Shown: piece by piece, positions 1 through 9,300 of the stretch
How the letters are laid out: each line of letters opens with the position of its first letter
Position numbering within the stretch: the first letter of the stretch is position 1
Virus record (IMG/VR): IMGVR_UViG_3300042516_006151
Coordinates: 1 to 23,346 of that record
Length of the DNA stretch: 23,346 nt
Strand: one strand, 5' to 3'
Origin: a virus
The notes under the pieces: model-generated
The model's input: the letters and a program-made list of their open reading frames with translations, nothing else
Told to the model about the DNA's origin: nothing
Database searches by the model: none
Position numbers and translations under genes: made by a program

Positions 1-180
1 CCAAAAGTGAGGACCCCCAAGCCTGATATTTACAAAGGACGGTGGAGTATTGAGCGGACCTTTGCTTGGCTGGAGGGGTTTCGGAAGCTAGTTTTACGCT
101 ATGAACGAAAGCTAGAACATTGGCAAGGCTTTTGGGAACTCGGTTGTGCCATCCTTCATTTGAGAAAACTTACCGTATAA
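1..180 (+). mobile_element. IS5-family transposase, C-terminal fragment (cut by window edge)
   Basis: The open frame starts at base 1 and ends at TAA 178-180, giving 59 residues. It contains [20 protein letters not shown], the C-terminal block of the DDE catalytic domain of IS5-group transposases. The Y-(2)-R-(3)-E spacing is visible, and that Glu would be the last catalytic acidic residue. The tail ([18 protein letters not shown]) is also typical of the group. The N-terminal part lies outside the window, so I cannot tell whether the element is intact. The transposase fragment at the right edge has the same orientation and is compatible with the same IS group, which suggests two direct IS copies flanking the region. 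Confidence 0.85.
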
Positions 181-221
181 GTTCTAGATAAAACGGTCTA
201 TGGCCTCTTCGTTGTCGCTAC

Positions 222-273
222 GATTTTTTTGTTTGGTTATGTACGTCTATGTACACGCCCGCACAAAAAAATC
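222..273. repeat. Inverted repeat just behind the left transposase fragment
   Basis: GATTTTTTTGT at 222-232 and ACAAAAAAATC at 263-273 are perfect 11-bp inverted arms around a 30-nt loop. The pair starts 42 nt after the transposase stop. It could be a transcription stop or part of the IS end. GGCTC at 276-280 is the mirror image of GAGCC at 23135-23139 at the right edge and may mark the IS terminus, but this match is short. Confidence 0.5.
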
Positions 274-307
274 TAGGCTCTTAGAATAGCCTCATAGCCT
301 ATTTCAT

Positions 308-318
308 CTATCGAACAC
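308..318 (+). repeat. Left copy of an 11-bp direct repeat (candidate attachment core)
   Basis: CTATCGAACAC occurs here, 46 nt beyond the recombinase stop codon, and again in direct orientation at 21657-21667. The two copies bracket everything from the recombinase to the Fic gene. Large serine recombinases usually sit next to one attachment site and leave a short shared core at both ends. The identity does not extend beyond 11 bp on either side. The attachment role is an inference. Confidence 0.35.
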
Positions 319-364
319 TATACACGCTATTTAAGGTGTTTAGAATAAAGATAAGCCTCTGTAT

Positions 365-1885
365 TTACATGCCAAAGTAGGCGAGGGCTTGTGGGTCAAA
401 ATCGGGGGTACTTTCCGCGAGTGTAATCAGCTGGGTGAGGGTGAAGTGTTGGGGGTTTTGGTAGTTCAGTATCGCTTCAATAATCCGAGGAGAGAGGAGG
501 GTTAAAGCCAGATATTTCTGTATTTGTCGCTTGCCGGTGGATTCCTGTTTCGCGATGTCTTGAACGCTGAGGCCTTGCTTCCAGAGTGTTCTGTAATGCC
601 ACGCTAAGGAAAGTCCTTGAATCATCTGCTCATTCATCTCGTGGATGGAGAGGATGCTTTTGTTTGGGGTGCCTCGTAAAGTGGTTTGGGCCTGATGGTT
701 AATGAGGAGGTGGGTGCTTAAAATAAGGGTTTTCTGGTCCATGCTCAAGACGGCATGAGGAGGCAATTTCAAGTGACCGAGTGAATCATTGAGGGTCAGA
801 TGCATTTCAAGTTCGGCGAGGTGGTCTGCTTTGCGATAAATCACTTGACTCAGGCAGGACTTCAAAGCCTCTGGAGTCAGCTCTAAAAACGCCAGTGCCT
901 GAAGCACCTGTGCCTCGATTTGTTCGGCGGGTAAGCAGGTTCCTTTGACGTAGTAGTAGTTAAAGCGTTTCTGGTGTTTTTTGGCATTGGAATACTTAAA
1001 GCCTTCGCCTGCTTCGGTGTAGAAAATACCCTTTAGTAGGTTCTCTTGAAAGGTATAGGCCTTACGAGCTTCGTTGTGTTTAAATCGTTGCGACAGTTGG
1101 GTTTGCACGGCTTCAAATAATTCGTCTGAAATAATCGCTTCATGCTGACCGTCATAGATTTTGCCGAGTCGTTTGTGAACGGTTTTCCCCACATAAAGCG
1201 GATTACTTAAAAGGCGGTGTAGCCCACTAAGACTAAACGCCACGCCTCGTTTCCCTGGGTAGCCTTCGTCTTTGAGCCATTGCCTGAGCGTATGAACGCT
1301 TTCGAGTTTGAGGTATTGCGTAAAAATATGCCGAACAAGCTCCGCTTCTTGCGGATGACTCTGCAGTTTTTTGTCTTTCAGGGTATAGCCGAAGGGGCAA
1401 GGCCCCCCCATCCACAAGCCTTTGGCTTTACTGGCTTGCATTTTGTCTCGAATGCGTTCAGACGACACCTCTCGTTCAAATTGTGCAAAGGACAGCAACA
1501 TATTCAAGGTAAGCTTGCCCATTGAGTTAGAGGTGTCAAAGGATTGAGTAATCGACACGAAACTACACCCATGCTTGTCAAAGGTTTGCATCATGTGGTA
1601 AAAATCGATAATGGAGCGAGACAATCGGTCGACCTTATAAACGACCACAGTTTGAATGACCCCGTTTTCCATATCCTTTAAGAGGGCTTGTAAGGCAGGA
1701 CGCTTCATACTCCCGCCTGAGAGTCCTCCATCTTCATAGGTGTGGTAATGCTGCCAGCCGTTATAAGCTTGGGATAAAATATAGGCTTTACAGGCCTCTT
1801 CCTGATTGTGGAGGGAGTTGAAATCTTGTTCCAAGCCTTTTTCACTGGACTTTCGAATATAAATCGCACAGTTATTTCGTGTCAT
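365..1885 (-). CDS. Large serine recombinase (site-specific integrase/excisionase)
   Basis: A 506-residue protein of the large serine recombinase family, which cuts and rejoins DNA at short attachment sites. The N-terminal resolvase fold (about 1-150) shows the nucleophile region YIRKSS (Ser13), YEDGGLSGGSMKRPALQ, VYKVDRLSRS and FAQFEREVSSERIRDK. The recombinase domain follows with GPCPFGYTL and the LLSNPLYVGK motif near 230-240. The usual zinc-ribbon cysteines are absent (LKGIFYTEAGEGFKYSN), which I recall as normal for the DUF2924-linked branch. A helix-turn-helix-like C-terminus (about 430-480) follows. The start is supported by AAAGGTG just upstream and overlaps the DUF2924 gene by 14 nt, so the pair is translationally linked. 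The gene lies at the left end of the island beside a candidate attachment repeat, as expected for the enzyme that moves it. Confidence 0.9.
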   Translation of the reverse strand: MTRNNCAIYIRKSSEKGLEQDFNSLHNQEEACKAYILSQAYNGWQHYHTYEDGGLSGGSMKRPALQALLKDMENGVIQTVVVYKVDRLSRSIIDFYHMMQTFDKHGCSFVSITQSFDTSNSMGKLTLNMLLSFAQFEREVSSERIRDKMQASKAKGLWMGGPCPFGYTLKDKKLQSHPQEAELVRHIFTQYLKLESVHTLRQWLKDEGYPGKRGVAFSLSGLHRLLSNPLYVGKTVHKRLGKIYDGQHEAIISDELFEAVQTQLSQRFKHNEARKAYTFQENLLKGIFYTEAGEGFKYSNAKKHQKRFNYYYVKGTCLPAEQIEAQVLQALAFLELTPEALKSCLSQVIYRKADHLAELEMHLTLNDSLGHLKLPPHAVLSMDQKTLILSTHLLINHQAQTTLRGTPNKSILSIHEMNEQMIQGLSLAWHYRTLWKQGLSVQDIAKQESTGKRQIQKYLALTLLSPRIIEAILNYQNPQHFTLTQLITLAESTPDFDPQALAYFGM

Positions 1886-2333
1886 AACGCACCTTTTTGT
1901 TGTTTAAGCCAAAGAAATCATTGCCTGAAACTTTATGACCGCAAATGATTTTTGCCACGGCGGAAAGGCTGTTGTAGGTCACCTGATTATACAAAAACTG
2001 GTTTTCGCCTAGGACGCTCACTTTGTATTCTTTGTTTTTGAACATCTTAATGATGTCGGTGCCAGTGGACAGCGTGTACTTGACTTTACACGCCCGTGTG
2101 ACCTTGTGATTCACGTCTTTTGAATAGCGGTTTAATTTGGTGATGACTTTTTGAGGGAGTTTCAGCGTTTGACGTTCACACTGGATTTCATACCACAGGG
2201 GCTTGAGCATTGCACTTTTGAGGTGCTTGGGGGGGATTTTAAAATAGCGTTTCCATAAGCGCTTAAAGTCTTCGCCTTCCAAGGCATGGAGGGCTTCTAG
2301 GGTGTTGGGTAAATCGAGCGGTGTTTTTTTCAT
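1872..2333 (-). CDS. DUF2924 family protein, recombinase partner
   Basis: A 153-residue protein ending in LSAVAKIICGHKVSGNDFFGLNN. This matches the C-terminal signature of DUF2924 (a Ser/Ala-Ile-Ala-Arg/Lys-x-Ile-x-Gly segment followed by a G-x-x-FFGL motif). DUF2924 proteins are commonly encoded directly before a large serine recombinase in proteobacterial prophages and islands. The same order is seen here, with a 14-nt overlap into the recombinase. The family has no settled biochemical role; a recombination accessory or directionality role is a guess from context. The N-terminal half (DFKRLWKRYFKIPPKHL) also fits the family. The ATG has only a weak ribosome binding site, so it may be read from the terminase transcript 52 nt upstream. 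Confidence 0.75.
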   Translation of the reverse strand: MKKTPLDLPNTLEALHALEGEDFKRLWKRYFKIPPKHLKSAMLKPLWYEIQCERQTLKLPQKVITKLNRYSKDVNHKVTRACKVKYTLSTGTDIIKMFKNKEYKVSVLGENQFLYNQVTYNSLSAVAKIICGHKVSGNDFFGLNNKKVRYDTK

Positions 2334-2385
2334 GCTCTATTCATCCCTTGGAAGGGGGCAAGTATCAAGGGTTTTCTATCGTGTT

Positions 2386-3816
2386 TTAAAAGGCATCGAC
2401 GAAGGTGTAGGTATTGGGTTGCACCAAGACTTGGCTTAAGGCATCGCACTGGTCGTCATGCTTACCATTGGGAAAGCGAAGCAGTTCAGATTCAAACTCA
2501 AGAAGCCAGTGGGGGTCGTTATTGGGAAATAGACAGCTTCCGTTTTCAATCAAATGCGACACGGCCATGAGTCGGGTGCGTTTATCCTGTTCAGGCTTCA
2601 CGGCTTTTGCCGTGATGCAATGTTGGGTTTTTAAGGTTTGAATGAGTTGAATGCCTGAGTTCTTATCTTCAATCAAGACGTCTATTCGTCGGCCATAGGT
2701 CGTTTCTGCGGATTTATAGCGTTGAATCACTTGATGAACGAGTTGAGGGAACTCTAGTTTTTCTCGGTAACTGTCTAAAATATAATGCACGCCCTTGCTG
2801 TCTCTTAATACCGTCAGACACACGGAATAATCGTTGTATTGCTCTATTTTACTGGCGGTATCCCACGACTGAAAAATAGATTTGATTCTGATTTCCTTCT
2901 CAGCGATGGCTTTGAAAAGGGCGGTCGGGTCATAGTATTTAAGCCATTTTTTCTTAATAATCCCGCCGTCTCGTGGCGCGGGGTTTTGTTGGTACTGGCC
3001 TGAAAAATGGTATTCTCCCATTTGTTTTTTGGCGTCCATGAGCTTGGAGAGGGACTCTCGTTCAGGGTGTAGGGCTTCACCTTTTTGACGCGTTACTGTT
3101 TTATGCTTGAGTGACCATATTTCATTGCTTTCGGCAATGGCGGGTATTTTTAAGTGCTTAAAGGTTTTGTCGCTTTGAAGCAAGTAGCCGGTGAAATCCT
3201 CGTCGTGCAAGCGTTGCATAATCACCATGATTTTGCCGTCGTTTTTGTTGTTGAGCCTTGAATAGAGGGTACTGCCGTACCAATCATTTGTCTTTTTTCT
3301 CAGGAGATCGGAGAGGGCATCGTCGGGTTTAATCGGGTCATCTATAATGAGGTAGTCCGCTCCCCGACCGGTTAAGGTGCCATTGACAGAGGTTGAAAAA
3401 CGACCGCCTCCACGGCTGGTTTCAAAATCCGCAATGGCTTTTTTGTTTTTGGACAGTCGACTATGCGGAAAAATATCGCGATACCACTGACTTTCCATAA
3501 CCCGTTTACAGTCTAACGCCAACTTCTGCGACAAGTCTTCGTTATAACTGACGGCGATAATGGTGGCTTTCGGATTCTTCCCTAAAATATAGGCAGGAAA
3601 GGCAATGGAGCAGATAATGGACTTCATGTAGCGTGGGGGTATATTGACAATCAGTCGAGGGTTTTGACCTGCCAACATGGCTTCGAGTTCATGACAAATT
3701 AAATCGATATGCCAGTTGCCAAGATACAGAGCGTTGGGGGAGACTTCCAGAAAGACTTTTTGGACAAAGGCGGTGAAGTCGCTTCGTAAGATGGCGTTTA
3801 AAATGGTTTTACTCAT
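2386..3816 (-). CDS. terL: Phage terminase large subunit (packaging ATPase/nuclease)
   Basis: A 476-residue terminase motor that pumps and cuts phage DNA. The ATPase part shows a deviant Walker A PPRYMKS (60-66), Walker B LIIDD (156-160) and a coupling motif QRLHDEDFTGYLL (201-213). The RNase H-like nuclease part shows FQSWDTASK (Asp319), VLIEDKNSG (Glu383, Asp384) and KHDDQCDALSQ (Asp454, Asp455), so all expected acidic clusters are present. I chose the ATG at 3816 because it overlaps the preceding stop by 8 nt, exactly like the next junction upstream. An in-frame ATG at 3864 would add 16 atypical residues inside the neighbour. No portal or capsid gene follows; DUF2924 and a recombinase do. 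It may therefore belong to a decayed prophage or a satellite-like element. Confidence 0.9.
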   Translation of the reverse strand: MSKTILNAILRSDFTAFVQKVFLEVSPNALYLGNWHIDLICHELEAMLAGQNPRLIVNIPPRYMKSIICSIAFPAYILGKNPKATIIAVSYNEDLSQKLALDCKRVMESQWYRDIFPHSRLSKNKKAIADFETSRGGGRFSTSVNGTLTGRGADYLIIDDPIKPDDALSDLLRKKTNDWYGSTLYSRLNNKNDGKIMVIMQRLHDEDFTGYLLQSDKTFKHLKIPAIAESNEIWSLKHKTVTRQKGEALHPERESLSKLMDAKKQMGEYHFSGQYQQNPAPRDGGIIKKKWLKYYDPTALFKAIAEKEIRIKSIFQSWDTASKIEQYNDYSVCLTVLRDSKGVHYILDSYREKLEFPQLVHQVIQRYKSAETTYGRRIDVLIEDKNSGIQLIQTLKTQHCITAKAVKPEQDKRTRLMAVSHLIENGSCLFPNNDPHWLLEFESELLRFPNGKHDDQCDALSQVLVQPNTYTFVDAF

Positions 3817-4201
3817 GGGCTTCGTCCTCACTGGTTCCATGGTATCGAGAAAGATAGTCGGCAATAATCAATTGATCGTCCTGATTTAAAAGCTCTCGTA
3901 TCTGATGACGTTCTTCTTCTTTCAAATCGGCGATTAAGAGGTGGGGGAGTAAGGCGGTAATGGCTTTTATATCGCCTTTGACGCCTTTATTGACCAGTTG
4001 TGTGAGCATCGCCATTTTCTTAGATATTTTGATTTTTTCATCGCCTTCTGAGACGACGATTTTTTGGTTGAGAATATCGTTGAGTAAGGTGTAGGTATTT
4101 TTACTTCCTTTGGGCCGCCCCTTAGGATTCCCTGATTTCCCCTGTTTAAAGCGTTTTTCTTCAGGCGCTTTCCCGTAGCCGATGTCGTAGTCCTTAGGCA
4201 T
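3809..4201 (-). CDS. DUF5681 protein, probable terminase small subunit-like
   Basis: A 130-residue protein opening with GYGKAPEEKRFKQGKSGNPKGRPKGSKN (split here as KRFKQGKSGNPKGRP then KGSKN), the Lys/Gly/Arg-rich DUF5681 signature found in small proteins encoded directly before terminase large subunits. The remainder is mostly helical and charged (LKEEERHQIRELLNQDDQLIIADYL split across residues about 95-120). I infer a DNA-recognition role in packaging from position and domain; no enzyme motif is seen. The start at 4201 overlaps the methyltransferase stop by 8 nt, and its own stop overlaps terL by 8 nt. A longer reading frame upstream to 4303 lies wholly inside the methyltransferase gene and does not look like this family. 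Confidence 0.8.
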   Translation of the reverse strand: MPKDYDIGYGKAPEEKRFKQGKSGNPKGRPKGSKNTYTLLNDILNQKIVVSEGDEKIKISKKMAMLTQLVNKGVKGDIKAITALLPHLLIADLKEEERHQIRELLNQDDQLIIADYLSRYHGTSEDEAHE

Positions 4202-5504
4202 TGATTTTGTCCTCCAGCAGTTCTCGGTATGTTTGGCCAGTCGCTTGGTGAATAGCGGATTGCCCGCTAACCTCTTGCCAACGACGAATCGTGGTATCCA
4301 CATAGAGGGGTTCTAGCTCGATGCCGTAGCAAATCCGTCCGCATTGTTCTGCGGCGATTAAGGTGGTCCCTGAGCCTAGAAAGGCATCGAGTATGATTTC
4401 ACCCCGAGCGGAGACATCTAAAATGGCATCTTTGACCATTTCAACCGGTTTAACGGTGGGGTGCATTTTGAGTTGATTTTTATCTCCGCCAAAAGAGTTG
4501 ACCCCTGGGTAATCCCACACATTGGTTCGGTAGCGTCCGTGTGAACCAAGTTCTACATTGTTGTGATGCGAGCGGTTGCCGTGCTTGAAGACAAAGACGA
4601 GTTCATGCTTGGAGCGATAGAGCGACCCCATGCCGCCGTTGTCTTTATTCCACACGCAGAGGTTTTTAAACTCGTCATACACGGCGGTGCCTGCTTCAAT
4701 GATCTCCTTAATATGTCGCCAGTCCATGCAAATATAGTGGAGCGATCCATTCTTTGAAAAAGCCTTTAGGAGGGTGAAGTTTTTCTGTAAAAAGTGTTGG
4801 AATTCAGGGGAAGACATTTCCCCTGACGCCATTTGAAACTCCTTATGCTTGATTTTTCCTAAGCCGCCAATATGCCCCTCTACCTTGACGTTGTAGGGAG
4901 GGTCGGTAAAGACCATACTCGCTTTTTTGTCTTGGCATAAGTTCTGATAGGTTTGGGGAAGAAGGGCATCTCCGCAGATGATTTTATGCTTACCTAAAAG
5001 CCATGTGTCGCCAAGGGTTGTGACAATTTCATGCTCGGGTACAAAAGGGACGGCATTGGCGTGTTCATCTAACGGGGTGTTTTTGTCTGCGAGCTGTTCA
5101 TCCAGAATCAAGTCAATGTCGGCGATGTCAAAACCTGTAATTTCCAAGTTAAACTCTAGATCCAACGCTTCTAGCTCCAAGAATTCGAGCTTCAATAAGT
5201 CGACGTCCCATTGCCCGTTTTCCGTGAGTTTGTTGTCAGCGATACGATAGGCTTTTTTCTGGGCTTCACTCAAATGCAACAATCTAATCACGGGTACTTC
5301 ACTCAACTGAAGTTCTTGAGCCGCCAGCCACCTGCCGTGACCTGCAATGATTTCATTCTTTTCGTCAATGAGAATGGGATTGTTGAACGCAAAGGTTTGA
5401 ATCGATTGAGCAATTTGCGCAATTTGTTTACGCTGGTGAATTCGTGGATTCTGCTTATAAGGCTGAATCGTCTTGGTGTTGACATACTCAAGGTGTAAGG
5501 TCAT
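4194..5504 (-). CDS. ParB-domain DNA methyltransferase (beta-class, adenine or cytosine-N4)
   Basis: A 436-residue fusion. Residues 1-135 form a ParB/sulfiredoxin-like domain with the motif EIIAGHGRWLAA (51-62). Residues about 160-436 form an amino-methyltransferase with TDPPY (200-204) before the AdoMet-binding motif DAFLGSGTT (373-381), the order of the beta class. Such fusions are common in phages and prophages and modify DNA at short sites; no partner restriction enzyme is visible here, so it is probably a solitary phage-type enzyme. The ATG at 5504 has AAAGGAG nine bases upstream, while the ATG at 5543 has no such site. The gene follows the HTH gene by 81 nt and overlaps the DUF5681 gene by 8 nt. 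Target base and sequence cannot be read from the protein. Confidence 0.85.
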   Translation of the reverse strand: MTLHLEYVNTKTIQPYKQNPRIHQRKQIAQIAQSIQTFAFNNPILIDEKNEIIAGHGRWLAAQELQLSEVPVIRLLHLSEAQKKAYRIADNKLTENGQWDVDLLKLEFLELEALDLEFNLEITGFDIADIDLILDEQLADKNTPLDEHANAVPFVPEHEIVTTLGDTWLLGKHKIICGDALLPQTYQNLCQDKKASMVFTDPPYNVKVEGHIGGLGKIKHKEFQMASGEMSSPEFQHFLQKNFTLLKAFSKNGSLHYICMDWRHIKEIIEAGTAVYDEFKNLCVWNKDNGGMGSLYRSKHELVFVFKHGNRSHHNNVELGSHGRYRTNVWDYPGVNSFGGDKNQLKMHPTVKPVEMVKDAILDVSARGEIILDAFLGSGTTLIAAEQCGRICYGIELEPLYVDTTIRRWQEVSGQSAIHQATGQTYRELLEDKINA

Positions 5505-5585
5505 TTGGGGAAGCTCCTTTAGGTTAGGGGATAACTTCACCATACACGAATGAGGAGCGATTTAAAATGTGGATAACCGCAGACT

Positions 5586-6290
5586 TTAGTCGAGCGTCAA
5601 TACTTGTGCCAATTCAATCACGACGAGTCGTTTGCTATTTTTATCTTTTAGGTCATCTAAGCCAAAGCGTTCTCTTATTTTGGCACAGTTGTTTTCAATA
5701 GTGCGTTCACTACAAAAAATATGTTCAGCCAGTGCCTTATTCGTTATCCATATACTATTTTTAAACGCCTTGAGAATCTTGCGTTCCGTTTCTGAAAGGG
5801 AGATCTTGCCTTCTTCAAAATGCTTAACTGCGACCTGAAACAGATCCTTTGTATAAGCGTCGTCGGTTTTTAGCTTCACCAGCACGTCTGCTGGGAGTTG
5901 AGCTTTGAGATCGTCCATCGTGCGAGTGCTTCGTTTGTCTAATAAGCGGAGATACGTTTTAGAAGCGTCATAGTCCACCTTTTTAAAGAGATCCAGACTA
6001 TCTTGAAGCAATTCCCCAAAGGGGAGGTTTTGCTGGGTGGACAGCACATAGAGTTCAACCACTTCAGGGAAGCTGATGCCGTCTAATACCGAGCTGTCGA
6101 TCTGTTTACGATCGAGTTCAGCGAGGATACTTTCAGAAATATCTGCGTTTATTTTGAAATGCTCTTCGGCGTTTTGCCAGTCGATCTGATGGAGTTTGTG
6201 GACAAACGCGTTCGCCTGCTTTTCAAAGGCTTTCATTTCCTTCGAGTTTAAAGCCGATTCAATTTTCTGAACAATGGCGAGAAGGCTCAT
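5586..6290 (-). CDS. LuxR-type helix-turn-helix protein directly behind zorD
   Basis: A 234-residue soluble protein. The last 70 residues (about 165-231) form a GerE/LuxR-like DNA-binding domain: LSETERKILKAFK, then NKALAEHIFCSERTIENNCAKIRERFG, then a final helix ending RLVVIELAQVL. The N-terminal 160 residues are acidic and helical (EHFKINADISESILAELDRK) and I do not recognise them. No phospho-acceptor receiver domain or autoinducer domain is evident. AGGAG sits eight bases before the ATG, and the gene begins 32 nt after the zorD stop, so it is almost certainly co-transcribed with Zorya. It could be the operon's own regulator or an added component. It could instead belong with the methyltransferase and terminase genes that follow. 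Confidence 0.75.
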   Translation of the reverse strand: MSLLAIVQKIESALNSKEMKAFEKQANAFVHKLHQIDWQNAEEHFKINADISESILAELDRKQIDSSVLDGISFPEVVELYVLSTQQNLPFGELLQDSLDLFKKVDYDASKTYLRLLDKRSTRTMDDLKAQLPADVLVKLKTDDAYTKDLFQVAVKHFEEGKISLSETERKILKAFKNSIWITNKALAEHIFCSERTIENNCAKIRERFGLDDLKDKNSKRLVVIELAQVLTLD

Positions 6291-6322
6291 TTTAGAAGCT
6301 CCTAAATGGTTGGGGGAGGGCT

Positions 6323-9300
6323 TTATTCTGATGCTAATTGAGAAAGTAAGATTCCTGGTTTAATCGGTGTCACATACTCTAAATCAAACAAATTGCTTCG
6401 TAAGGCTCGTTTTTGCTTGAGTCGCTCATTTAAGTTTTGCTCAAATGAGTGCTCCGCTACAAAATAATAAACAAAGACATCTTTCTTCTGCCCTGTACGA
6501 TACGCCCGACACGTCGCCTGATCTTCCACCGCAGGGTTCCACCATCGGGTAAGATGAATCACGTGATTCGCTTCTTGTAAGTTTAAGCCCATGCCTGCAC
6601 ATTTGGGCGAAAGAACTAAAGCACTAAAGCCTTTGGTTTCTTGAAATCTTGCTAACACGGCTTGACGCTCTTCTAATGAGACTTGACTATTAATGGCGGT
6701 TAAATCTGTGCCATAACGTTGATTAACAAAGTCTTGAACGATTTTTTGATACAAATGCCACTCACAAAAAATAAGGACTTTTTCTTGCTTATCAGCAATA
6801 GCTTTTAATAATTCTTCCAAACGCTGTAAACGATGCGATGCTTGAATCCATTCTTCCACGCTCGCATGTTGTGCCTGAAACGATTGGTACAAAAACGGAT
6901 GCACACTTAATTGTTTGATGCGTTGGATTTTTTGCAACTCCGTCTGACCCGATCTGGAAATACGGCGAATTTCTTCAATCGTTTTAGCTTGTAATTTCAC
7001 CGAAATATCGGTTTCGATTTTTTGAGGCAGTCCTTGAGCGACTTTTTCTTTTAAGCGTCCGTTAGCAAAGCCTTCACTAAAGCATCCGAATTTGAGGGCT
7101 TCGTTGAGTTCTTCAAACGCCTTTTCTTTTTCTTGGGTACCACTTTCGTGGAAAAAGGGTTTATAGGTTTTCCGGAATGTGGTGAGCGAACCCAGCAAAC
7201 CTGCAACAGCGGTATCCATGATATTCCACAATTCATTCATGTCATTTTCGATCGGTGTACCACTCATTAGGAGGGTAAAAATTGCTTTGGAGGTCACTGC
7301 TTTTAACGATTGCGACACATTTGTGGAAGCTGCCTTGGCTTTCTGTACTTCGTCACACAAGACCACCGACCACGACACCTGAGCCAGCGAATACTGATAG
7401 TTCACCAATGTGTCATACGTAATCACAATGCAACGAAAGGCCGAAAGCTTGTCAATATCGAGCAAGGCTTGTCGACCTAAGGCAAGCTCCGTTCCCTTTA
7501 AATGACGCTTGTTTTCTAAATAATAGTCGCGAATGTTTTTACCATGTAGTTGCAAAAATTTAAAATCACGGGCATTTTCAAAAGCGTCATGGGCTTGTTT
7601 TTCAAAATTATCTAACAGAATAGGCGGAACAACAATCAACACAGGATGCTTACAATGATCAGATTCAAAGGCTTGTGCATCAAGCTTTAAAGGAGAGTTT
7701 TCGCAACGTTCTTTCCAATAGCTTTGCATCATTAAACGAAGAAAACAGAGGGTTTGAAGGGTTTTTCCTAAGCCCATGTCATCTGCCAATAGCACGCCTG
7801 AACGCCCACGCATAAAAGAAAGTAATAACCATCCCACACCTTCTTTTTGATAGTTAAACAAGTTGAAGTGAGGCTTGAGTTTCAAATTTTCCCAAAGCAG
7901 GGAGCTTAATTTTTCTTGATCATCCTTCGTTAAAGTCGAATAGTCTAAACTGGCTTGATTCATCAAAATCTGAAGCACTAAACGCTCCGTCTTTTGGGAG
8001 GGAATCTTTTCTTTTGTTTCGTGAGGGTTGGGATTTAAGGGGTGTTTATTCCATTTTTGATGAGCTTGCTTAATTTTACTTGAAAAAACTTCCAAAGCGT
8101 GTGTGTGATTTAAATCCAATGAGATGGGTACTTTTGTTTTTTCACAAAAGATGGGTAAAAGCGTATTTTCTTGATGAGCCTTTAGGGCTTGCTCTTCTAA
8201 GGGATATAGCTTTTCAGGGGGCAGATAAATTGGGACATCTGAAAAACCTTCAAATTTTACAAAAGGCTTACCATTCTCCTCCACAATAGAAACGCTTGTA
8301 TCGTCGATAAAATCATCATCGATGCCATCCAGTATGGATCTACTATCTGTTTTACCAAAAATCCCCGCTGTTTTAATGGGGGGACCTACCCCAATTACAC
8401 GATCACCATAGTGGTTTAAATCAATATCAAATACGTCTTCAAAATCAGCATCTAAAGGGACTCCTCCTTTTTTCAGGAAGAGGTTAAGAATCGTGTCTTC
8501 TTTTTCTTTTGTGATATTTTCTTTGATGAATAAAAACTGACGTTTCATTTTTGGCGTTAGCACAATTAAAAGGGAGTCTTTCGTCGCTGTTTCTACTTGT
8601 AAGGTTTCGCTATTACCGTCCCAATAACGCATGGCACGTTGCATGGCTTGAATGGCTTCTTTTTTGTCAGGAAACCCCAAAAACGTTGGTAGATCATCAT
8701 GAAAAGGAATAAAATCCGAAAGCGTTGTGTCTTCTAGGTTTGGGCGAGCTTCTGGCGTGAAGCGTGGCAAGTAAATCGTCCGCTGCCCTACCAAACGCCT
8801 GTCGTCTAACAGAAGTTCATGGTGAGAGTCCTGCGTATTGACCCAATTTTGAACAGCTTGTAAAAAAGCCACGACTTCTTTGGGACTTACTTCAAAACGT
8901 TCTTGTAAAAGGGGAAGGGCTTGATACAAGTCCAAGACCCACGCAGGGAGCAACCCATACGGCTTTTTCTTGTCGTGTGTCGGATACATCAAGCCATGTT
9001 GTGAAATGATATTTTTAAGACCCTGCATCCCTAGTAAATAGACGTCTAAATGCAAATCATGTGTGCCTTCGAGTCGAAACACGACCTTCACCCCACGATT
9101 CATTTCTAAGGGAGGCAAGGCGAGTCTCACCTCATCCCACACAGAATCTTCTACGATTTGAAGCCCTTCACCGTCTTCGACAATACGTTGCGTATGAGCT
9201 GTTTCTTCAGGGCTTCTTGGATCATCCGCCGAGTGTAGCATCGACGTTAAGGCGTGGGGGATTTGTGAGTCGTTTAGTTCAGGCAACAGCGACTCTATGA

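Noticed and set aside
4202-4303. Longer start for the DUF5681 gene at 4303
   Set aside because: The extra 34 residues lie fully inside the methyltransferase gene, do not resemble the family, and the ATG at 4201 has the same 8-nt overlap geometry as the next junction.
4194-5504. A restriction-modification system or a ParB partition system
   Set aside because: No restriction nuclease and no ParA gene or centromere-like repeats are present; a phage-type solitary methyltransferase with a ParB-like domain fits better.
5568-5576. A perfect DnaA-box sequence (TTATCCACA on the minus strand) between the HTH gene and the methyltransferase
   Set aside because: A single 9-mer with no second box, no AT-rich unwinding region and no replication gene nearby; chance is the better explanation.
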